Origin: DASZCR01 sp035942915
Lineage (GTDB): Bacteria > Acidobacteriota > Blastocatellia > Pyrinomonadales > Pyrinomonadaceae
DNA length: 47,451 nucleotides
Direction of reading: 5' to 3'
NCBI GenBank assembly: GCA_035942915.1
Contig: DASZCR010000223.1
Location: 1 to 47,451, forward strand
Positions 13,515 through 20,600 of this stretch are shown piece after piece. Positions within the stretch are counted from its first letter, which is position 1. Each line of letters begins with the position of its first letter. The position numbers and the translations under genes were made by a program. The notes under the pieces are model-generated. The model ran no database searches and was not told the DNA's origin. It saw nothing but the letters and a program-made list of their open reading frames with translations.

Positions 13515-14402
13515 ATGGATGAAGACGTACTTGACGGGGAACTGGCCGCTCGCATCGAGAGACTCATCGGCGCGAGAATCGAATCATACCGTCGTATCGA
13601 AGGCGGCTATACCCCGGCGCTGCGGCTGCTGTGCAGAACAACCGAAGCCAGCTTCTTCGCCAAAATCGGCACGACGCCGGGAACGACCAAGAGTCTCAAC
13701 CGCGAGATTCACATCTACAACTCTTTAAGCGGCGATTTCATGCCGCGCCTCTTGGCCTCAGAAGCGCACGAGTCTGAACCCATCCTCATCATCGAAGACC
13801 TCTCGCGGCAATATTGGCCGCCGCCGTGGGACGAGCGGCAGATTGACCTGACGCTGGCACAAATCGACGCCTTACATAACACGCGTGCGCCGTTGGAAAC
13901 CTATGCACAGGTTCATGACATGAGTGATGCGACCTGGCGGGCGGTGGCCGCCGACCCGGAGCCGTTTCTGGCGCTCGGAATGGCCGATGCACGATGGCTT
14001 GAGGAAGCACTTCCCGTCCTTATACAGTATGAAGAGAGTTGTCCTACCGCGGGCGACAGCCTGACGCACTGGGACTTACGCAGTGATAACATCTGCATCA
14101 CGGCCGAGCGCGCTCTCTTCATCGATTGGAACTCGGCCTGTCTGTCTAACCCCAGACTCGACCTCGGCTTCTGGCTGCCCTCTCTGGCTTATGAGAGCGG
14201 GCTTGAACCCGAAAAGATTTTGCCGGATGCGCCGGAAGTCGCGGCGCGCGTCTCCGGCTATTTCGCCTCCCGCGCCGGTTTGCCTGAGATAAGCGATGCT
14301 CCGCGCGTCCGCACGGTTCAGCGACGGCAACTGGAAACAGCACTGCCATGGGCTGTCCGAGCGTTAGACTTACCACCTCTGATGATGAAAGGACGGGCAT
14401 GA
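13515..14402 (+). CDS. Phosphotransferase, APH/choline-kinase superfamily
   Basis: A 295-residue predicted small-molecule kinase, ATG 13515. The catalytic (Brenner) loop is LTHWDLRSDNICI (HxDxxxxN, residues about 183-195) and the metal-binding aspartate is in ALFIDWNSA (about 200-209). FFAKIG near residue 54 provides the ATP-site lysine, and LIIEDL (about 94-99) is the hinge. This is the fold of aminoglycoside and macrolide phosphotransferases, choline kinases and homoserine kinases. Fold alone does not show antibiotic resistance. The TGA stop lies in the GCATGAC left core of the next attC, so it is a single-gene cassette. Confidence 0.88.
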   Translation: MDEDVLDGELAARIERLIGARIESYRRIEGGYTPALRLLCRTTEASFFAKIGTTPGTTKSLNREIHIYNSLSGDFMPRLLASEAHESEPILIIEDLSRQYWPPPWDERQIDLTLAQIDALHNTRAPLETYAQVHDMSDATWRAVAADPEPFLALGMADARWLEEALPVLIQYEESCPTAGDSLTHWDLRSDNICITAERALFIDWNSACLSNPRLDLGFWLPSLAYESGLEPEKILPDAPEVAARVSGYFASRAGLPEISDAPRVRTVQRRQLETALPWAVRALDLPPLMMKGRA

Positions 14403-14487
14403 CGTAAGGAGCGCACCTCGCAGCGGCAGGCAAACCCGCACGCGATTCGGACGCGGCATCGCATGCTGCTCGATTCCAGCGTCAGGC
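14397..14487 (+). other. attC-like recombination site
   Basis: R'' GCATGAC at 14397-14403, including the TGA stop of the kinase gene, and R' GTCAGGC at 14481-14487. The right arm GCTCGATTCCAGC resembles that at 5260-5275. Confidence 0.72.
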
Positions 14488-14500
14488 GCTTTGGTCGAGT

Positions 14501-15013
14501 ATGGACTTACAAAGTATGAAACAGAGCTACCGTGAAGGCCCCATCGGGGCATTGATGGATGAGTATGAGCGCGCGGCGTCGGAACTCAGGCGCGTCGTCG
14601 AACGAATCCCCGACGAGGAAGCCATGCGTGTAGTTGACGCGCGCACAGAGGACGATGCCTGCCGCTCCGTCCAAACTATCATGTCCCACGTGGTCAATGC
14701 GGGCTACGGCTACGCTGATTATCTGAGAGAGGTCTTCTCCGTCCCGTCGGCGCGCCCGCCGAAGCGGCTGCTTTCACCGCGAGAGTCGTTAGAGCAGCTT
14801 GAAGCGATGCTCGTTTATACTGCTCAGACGCTCGAAGGCAGATGGAAGATGACGGACGAGGAGATTACGGCTACGCTCATCAATTCCGGCTGGGGAGTGA
14901 GATACGACGTAGAGCAGTTGTTGGAGCACGCCATCGTTCACGTCCTGCGACACCGGCGGCAGATAGAGAAATTCATCGCGCAGGGGCTTGTCTCCCTTCG
15001 TCAGGACGCCTGA
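14501..15013 (+). CDS. DinB family protein
   Basis: A 170-residue four-helix-bundle protein, ATG 14501, the first base of a start directly after the attC. The DinB/YfiT-type metal-binding histidines appear as SHVVNAGYGYADYL (about residue 62) and LEHAIVHVLRHRRQIEKF (about 145-160, HxxxHxxRH pattern). Such proteins are metal-dependent transferases or hydrolases, for example of bacillithiol, but the substrate cannot be read. The TGA stop lies in the GCCTGAC left core of the next attC. It is a single-gene cassette. Confidence 0.86.
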   Translation: MDLQSMKQSYREGPIGALMDEYERAASELRRVVERIPDEEAMRVVDARTEDDACRSVQTIMSHVVNAGYGYADYLREVFSVPSARPPKRLLSPRESLEQLEAMLVYTAQTLEGRWKMTDEEITATLINSGWGVRYDVEQLLEHAIVHVLRHRRQIEKFIAQGLVSLRQDA

Positions 15014-15112
15014 CAACGCCTTGCGCCCGAACGCGCCTCAGCCGAAGCCCCTTATCGTTAGCTTGGCTGTCAGCGCGTTTGCGTGCGCGACGGGTGATGC
15101 GGAGCGTTAATC
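15008..15112 (+). other. attC-like recombination site
   Basis: R'' GCCTGAC at 15008-15014, including the TGA stop of the DinB gene, and R' GTTAATC at 15106-15112. The centre TTATCGTTAGCTTGGCTGTC and right arm GACGGGTGATGCGG are those of the main family. Confidence 0.75.
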
Positions 15113-15145
15113 GAACATGAGAACGTTGATTGAGCGTAAAACAAT

Positions 15146-15706
15146 ATGACAAAGACTATGAAGCAGTTTCTCGCCGGGACGGCTACGGTTGTCCTTATTT
15201 GTGCCGCCGCTTGCGCATCAGGTAAGGGGTCGGAAGAGCTGGCCGCTCGATTGCTTGAGACATCGGAGATGCACATTTTATATGCGGAAGCATATGCGGC
15301 CGGTTACCGCGACAGTGCATTAAGGGACAGGAAACCGGAACAAGAGATTCATTGTGTGGTATCTAAAATCACTCCTGAGTTGGTGCGGCCTGTGCTGGCG
15401 AACGCTTACTCTGCCGAATTTTCCGACGACGAACTGCGTCAGGCAATCTCGTTTTTTGAAAGTCAGGCCGGTCGGAATTTCGTCCGACATGAGCGCATTG
15501 TCGTCAAGGAACTGAGCGGCACCTCGACGGAAAAAGTACCGGAACTTTCGGCGACCGAAGTCGAGAGCATCGACGCTTTCGCCGCGACTCGTATCGGAAA
15601 GCTGCTGCTGACTCCGCAGTCTCCCTTTTCTGCGTCGGTGAAAGAAAAGCTACGTCCGCAACTTTACGGGTTTTTTGAGCAATGCGGTAACGCTCAAGAG
15701 AGATGA
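15146..15706 (+). CDS. Exported protein, DUF2059-like
   Basis: A 186-residue protein, ATG 15146. A classic signal peptide (basic MTKTMKQF, hydrophobic LAGTATVVLICAAAC) ends near residue 24; the cysteine there could be lipidated, but the lipobox is weak. The C-terminal helices FSDDELRQAISFFESQAGRN are close to the DUF2059 signature (FSxxEL..AI.FY.S..G). The family is found in periplasmic proteins of unknown role. It overlaps the reading frame of the next gene and lacks an attC before it, so both form one cassette. Confidence 0.77.
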   Translation: MTKTMKQFLAGTATVVLICAAACASGKGSEELAARLLETSEMHILYAEAYAAGYRDSALRDRKPEQEIHCVVSKITPELVRPVLANAYSAEFSDDELRQAISFFESQAGRNFVRHERIVVKELSGTSTEKVPELSATEVESIDAFAATRIGKLLLTPQSPFSASVKEKLRPQLYGFFEQCGNAQER

Positions 15707-15746
15707 GGAGCGCGCAAACCTCCGGAGGTTTTCGAGTGAGGGTCGG

Positions 15747-16169
15747 GTGTCGGCTGTGAAGGTCTCTGCTTTTCTCGAAGCGTTTTGCTGTTGGGCGCGT
15801 GGGCAACCTGATGTCGAGGCGGTCGTCCTCGTCGGCTCATATGCCCGCGACGCAGCTTCGGAAGGCTCTGATGTTGACCTCGTGGTTCTCACGTCCAGCG
15901 TCGATAAGTATCTCCGCGAGAGGTCTTGGGTGTCGCTGTTCGGAGAGGCTGCGGAATGGCGCGAGGAGGATTATGGCCGGCTCACGTCCGTGCGTGTCTT
16001 CTACGGCGAAGGTTTGGAAGTCGAGTACGGTTTTGCCGCGCCCGATTGGGCTGAGTTGCCGGTTGATGCTGGCACGCGGAGGGTGGTCACTGATGGGATG
16101 AGAGTGCTGTACGACCCGCAGGGAATCATCGAACGGATGCAGCGGGAGATAAACTCAAGCGGGGAATGA
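15747..16169 (+). CDS. Nucleotidyltransferase domain protein (MNT/Pol-beta type)
   Basis: A 140-residue minimal nucleotidyltransferase. VVLVGSYARDAASEGSDVDL (residues about 26-45) contains GS-x(n)-D-x-D, the catalytic and metal-binding pattern. The third acid is probably in LEVEYGFA (about 93). I chose GTG 15747, after GAGGG at 15738-15742; TTG 15675, inside the previous gene, and GTG 15756 are alternatives. No HEPN partner is next to it, so a MNT-HEPN toxin-antitoxin pair is unlikely. It could AMP-modify a protein, RNA or a drug. It follows the DUF2059 gene in the same cassette. Confidence 0.78.
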   Translation: MSAVKVSAFLEAFCCWARGQPDVEAVVLVGSYARDAASEGSDVDLVVLTSSVDKYLRERSWVSLFGEAAEWREEDYGRLTSVRVFYGEGLEVEYGFAAPDWAELPVDAGTRRVVTDGMRVLYDPQGIIERMQREINSSGE

Positions 16170-16193
16170 GGCGGCGCACCGCAATCTAAGGTC

Positions 16194-16301
16194 ATGAATA
16201 ATAACAAACCCAAACCGAACAAGACCTCTTTCGCAATCGTGGGCTTCGTGTGCGGCGTGCTCACCGTTATCCTCGTCCTCTTTGCGACGAAAGGATGTTG
16301 A
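16194..16301 (+). CDS. 35-residue single-pass membrane peptide
   Basis: ATG 16194 to TGA 16299-16301. The N-terminus is Asn/Lys/Pro-rich (MNNNKPKPNK), followed by one membrane helix (SFAIVGFVCGVLTVILVLF) and a short ATKGC tail. The upstream AAGG is a fair ribosome site. It lies 25 bases after the nucleotidyltransferase gene. The charge bias with lysines before the helix suggests the N-terminus stays in the cytoplasm. It resembles short accessory membrane peptides but has no recognisable family. Confidence 0.48.
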   Translation: MNNNKPKPNKTSFAIVGFVCGVLTVILVLFATKGC

Positions 16302-16528
16302 GCCGCCGCGCGCAGAGAAGAAAGCAGACAGATTCCTGCGGGCTATCAAGAGGCCATCCGCACTCTTCCTGTCGAGTCGATAGACGGGCAGCGAGTCCTT
16401 AGAGACGAAGGCGCGTCAGCTTGCTTTTCATTCATCGCCCGCTGAACTCTCCGCATCAATCTGCCGTACAGGTAGCTGATGCCGGGGCGTCTGCGAGTCC
16501 GGCGAATCCCCCTGATGAGGAGATGCGG
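16302..16528 (+). other. Intergenic region with decayed attC
   Basis: About 230 bases without a gene. GCTGAAC at 16441-16447 could be a left core. GCTGATGCCGGGGCGTCTGCG at 16475-16495, split as GCTGATGCCGGGGC then GTCTGCG, closely matches the right arm plus R' of the attC family. The site would be only 55 bases and is probably degraded. Confidence 0.42.
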
Positions 16529-17239
16529 ATGAGAGCTACACAGAGCGTCGGGCGAGTCTTCGGGCTGCTGTTGTTCGTACATTTAGCGACCGGGCTGACG
16601 GTGCCCTACGTGCTGCTGCGGCCGCTGACATCGTCTCCGGGCTTCCTAATAAATGCGGCCGGGAGTTCTTTTCAGGCCAGACTGGCCGTGCTTCTCCTGT
16701 TTGTCGGCGGGGCGATGACGGTCGGCATCGCCATCGCGTCATGGAGGGTCTTTCGTCAGCACAATGAGACGTTGGCGCTCTGGCTTCTGGCGCTCGCGGT
16801 GGTCAACCTTTCGCTGCAAGCGGTCGAGAACGGCGCGTGGCTGTCGATGGTCTCTCTGAGTCAGGAGTATGCGCGAACGGGCGCTGCCGATGCAGGGCTC
16901 TTCCAGTCGTTGGCAGCAGTGGTCGGCGCGGCATGGAGGTGGGTGCATTATGCTCACCTGCTCGTCGTGGGTAGTTGGATTTTCGTGCTCTATAGCCTGC
17001 TTTACCGCTCCGCTCTGGTTCCGCGTGCATTGTCTGCCGTCGGACTGTTCACGGTGATGCTTCATCTCGCAGGGATTACGTTGCCCGTGTTCATGGGTTA
17101 TCGCAGCATGATGATGATGGGCGTGCCGTTGGGGCTGAGCTATCTGGCTCTGACGCTGTGGCTGATAGTCAAGGGGTTTGACGAAAGCCGTCGCGCCGTT
17201 CGCGCCGCAGCGCATGAGGTCGAACTCTCCGGCGCATAG
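16529..17239 (+). CDS. Integral membrane protein, DUF4386-like
   Basis: A 236-residue polytopic protein. ATG 16529 is preceded by GAGGAG at 16516-16521 at good spacing; ATG 16523 is too close to that site. There are about six membrane helices: residues about 6-30, 50-75 (ARLAVLLLFVGGAMTVGIAIA), 85-105, 140-160 (VHYAHLLVVGSWIFVLYSLL), 170-190 and 200-222. The order GRVFGLLLF ... PGFLINAA ... RLAVLLLFVGGAMTVGIAIA ... LALWLLALAVVNLSLQAVEN resembles DUF4386 proteins as I remember them. Function unknown. It is the last gene before the backbone, so it may be the array's terminal cassette. Confidence 0.75.
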   Translation: MRATQSVGRVFGLLLFVHLATGLTVPYVLLRPLTSSPGFLINAAGSSFQARLAVLLLFVGGAMTVGIAIASWRVFRQHNETLALWLLALAVVNLSLQAVENGAWLSMVSLSQEYARTGAADAGLFQSLAAVVGAAWRWVHYAHLLVVGSWIFVLYSLLYRSALVPRALSAVGLFTVMLHLAGITLPVFMGYRSMMMMGVPLGLSYLALTLWLIVKGFDESRRAVRAAAHEVELSGA

Positions 17240-17659
17240 TATGAGCCGGGCAAGCCTCTGTCCGGCGAGAGTAAACTCGTCCGCACTGAATAGTCACCAC
17301 CCCTAAATCACACCACCTCAGAGGCTCAACACTCTGCACGCCCAGCCTCGACACGCAAACTCGCTTTGCTTGCCGTCACACGTTTCTGAAGGGAGACGTG
17401 CGCGTTGCGCCCACGTTGACCGAGACACCGGATAGTGATTGACAAGTGTGCCGCCGGAGTACATGATGCGCCGCATCAAAGGCTCTACAAGTTGGTCTCA
17501 AGGAACTTTCCGCTCTCCCAAACTCTACTCGGCCTCACACCGAAGCATTGAGTAGAAGCTGAGTCTACCTCATCATCTTGCGCTCTCTCCCCGCGCGAGG
17601 CGAACACTCACACGTCGCCGCATCTCACCCTTGCGGTCGCTGCCTCATGGAGACTCCTT
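17240..17659 (+). promoter_or_regulatory. Leader region with sigma70-like promoter
   Basis: This 420-base region separates the cassette array from the backbone. TTGACA at 17439-17444, then 17 bases, then CATGAT at 17462-17467 (four of six bases of the -10 consensus) is a reasonable housekeeping promoter for the large secreted protein, leaving a leader of about 190 bases. The ribosome site TGGAGAC is at 17648-17654. A GCCGG/CCGGC stem near 17246-17266 could end upstream transcription. Confidence 0.45.
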
Positions 17660-20600
17660 ATGAAAAGCAAGTTCCCCCGTCCCTCTCTTCTCAAACAACT
17701 CTTCAACCTGCGTCTTATCTTTAACAAGCGGACACGACTCGTCTTGTGTCTGCTGCTGCTCGGTCAAGGCTTGCTGCTCGTTGTGAGCACAGGCTCCTCG
17801 GCCAAGAAGCTGCGAGAAGGCCGCGCGGACAAACAGCGCGTCGGCTTCGCGCAAATTTCCGATACTGTCTCGGCCGCGCCGCCGCCGACACAATCCGAGA
17901 TGACGCCTGCACTCAAAGCGATACCCCTCGACGACACATCCGACCCGACAGCCCCACCCATCACGGTGAGTTCCTTTAAGGTGCTCAACTGCAAGAAGTC
18001 TGGCGAGGCGGCCGCGCTCAATCAGCAGCCAAGCGCCTCAGAAGAGCGTGAGACCAAGTCCATCCCTCCGCCGGGAAGACGCGACGAGGAGCCGCCGCCT
18101 CCGGTCAATGAGGACGGCGACGACATCCCTCCGACCGAGCCACCGGCCAGCGGCGACGACCTCACAGCGCCCGCGCCGACTGAGATGCTTGAGCCGCGCC
18201 TGCCGTCGCCTCAGGCGTCGCAGAGTTTCGCGGGCGGTTTCGACGAGCCGGAGATTGGCACCAACTTTGGCTTTATCCCGCCCGACACGACGGGTGCGGT
18301 CGGTCTCGATAAGTTGTTCGTCACACTCAACAACAACTACGTCGCGCAGAGCAAAACGACGGGGGCGCGTTTGAGCGCCTGTTCGATTAACGGTTTCTGG
18401 TCTCCTCTGAATACGACGGGAGCAGCAGACCCACGCGTGCAGTACGACCCGTACAACAATCGCTGGCTGGCCGTCGCCATCTCGAATCTGCGAGCGCCCG
18501 ACTCGACCGTCCTCGTCGCCGTCTCCCAGACGAGCGACCCGGAGGGCGATTGGTTGGGCGTGGCCTTCAAGGTCGGCTGCGAGGGCGGCACGCTCGGCTG
18601 TCATGATGCCGGGCAGTGGGCTGATTTCCCGATGCTCGGTTTCAACAAGAACTGGGTTGGAGTGACGTGGAACTATTTCGCCATTGACAACGCAGGCTAC
18701 GTCGAAAACGGCGGCCTCCTGATAGATTACCCGAAACTGCGCAACGGCACGGTGGAAGCCATCCGCATAGAGTCCTTAGGCGGCTCACAGGCGGGCTTCT
18801 GTATGCACCCGGCCACGACTTACTCTGCGACGGAAGAGGTGCTCTATCTTGTCAGCCACTTCGATAGAACTGTCGGTTCCTACGTGGTCTTTGATGTCTC
18901 GCCTGCCGCGCCTTCCGAACCGCTGCCCATCGGCGTGAAGATTAAAAACCGTCGGGGCGGCGGTTGGAAAGAGCCTTCCGGTAATGTCCTCCCGCAGCAT
19001 TGCCCGACCGAACCTTGTCCTGCGCCCGGTCAGATACATGCCGTCGACGATACTATCCGCTCGAATGTCGTCTTCCGTAACGGTCGGCTCTACTACGCGC
19101 AGACCGTCGGCCTCGGCGGGTCGTCCGCCAATGTCTTCAGACGCACGGCCGCGCAGTGGACTGTGCTCGACGCCCAGACCGGAGTCTTCCTCGACGGCGG
19201 GCGCATCGAGGATGCATCGGCCACAGACTCAAACGGCGGCAAGTGGTACGCGCATCCGTCCATCTCCGTTAATCGCGACGGCGACATCATGCTCGGCTTC
19301 TCCGAGTTCGAGTCGGATGATTTTGTTGACGCCGGTTACGCCTTCCGCTTCAGCACAGACCCGCCGGAGACGATGCGCGACCCCGTGCTCTACAAAGAGG
19401 GAGAGGACTACTATTCAAAAGTCGATGGTGGTGGGAGAAACAGGTGGGGCGATTACAGCCACACGGTTGTTGACCCCACGAACGACCGCGACCTGTGGAC
19501 GATTCAGGAGTATGCCGCGCAACGCGTCGGGACGGGCGCGAACAGTTCACGTTGGGGAACTTGGTGGGCGAAAGTGACCACTCCGCTGCCCCCCGCCGCA
19601 CCGACCAATCTCTCCGCGACACCGGACGCGCAGCCTCGCATCAAACTCAACTGGACGGATAACTCGGACGACGAGGATGGCTACAGGGTCGAGCGCGCCG
19701 ACGAGCACTGCGCGGAGTTCCGCGAGATTGAATGTTCAGCGCCCACGCCGACCGGTTGCGAGGACACCAACGTTCTGCCGGGAACGACCTACACCTATCG
19801 CGTCTCTGCTTTCAGAGAAGCCAGCGGCGCATCGTCCCCCTCAAACGAAGTCAGCGTCAAGACGCTCGACAGCCCGCTCGTTTCCGCGACGCGCCTCGCC
19901 AGCAGGCGAGCCTTTGAAAAGGATTCAAGCGGCAACAGTGCGGCCAACTCGCCCGCCATCTCCGACGACGGTCGCTTCGTCGCCTTCGTCAGCACTTCGA
20001 CCAATCTCCATGAGAAAGACAAGCAGAGCCGCGCCGATGTCTACGTCCGCGACATGCAGAGCGGCGTCATCGAGTTGATTAGCATCGGCTCGTCAGGAGA
20101 GCAGAGCGACGGTATCTCGACCGCGCCCTCCATCAGCGGCGACGGGCGTTTCGTCGTCTTCGAGAGCACGGCGACGAACATCGTCTCGCAGGAAGAGACA
20201 CATCAGGACACCAACGGGAAAGTTAAAGACATCTTCATCCGCGACCGCGTGTCTTGCCGGACTTCGCTCGTCAGCATCAGTGCCAGCGCGTCGGCTGCGG
20301 CCGGGGCGTCCACCTCGCCGCTCATCAGCAGAAACGGCGAGTCGGTCGTCTTCGTCAGCAAGTCGCATCTGGTCGCGCCGGACGGCGACCAAAAACCTGA
20401 TGTCTACGTCTATCGTCGCAACGCGTCGCCCGCAGTCTCACTCGTCAGCATCAACAACGATTGTTCGGCCAGCGGCAACGGCATCTCGACCGACCCGGTC
20501 ATCAGCGCCGACGGACGCCTCGTCGCCTTCGCCAGCAACTCCACCACGCTCGTCCCAAGCGCGCGAGACGGCCTGCCGAACTTCGACATCTTCCTGCGCG

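Noticed and set aside
15675..16169. MNT-HEPN toxin-antitoxin pair
   Set aside because: The nucleotidyltransferase has no HEPN neighbour: the gene before is an exported DUF2059-like protein and the one after a 35-residue membrane peptide.
18038..18604. A minus-strand frame in the large secreted protein gene
   Set aside because: Antisense to a clear signal-peptide-plus-domain protein, with no ribosome site.
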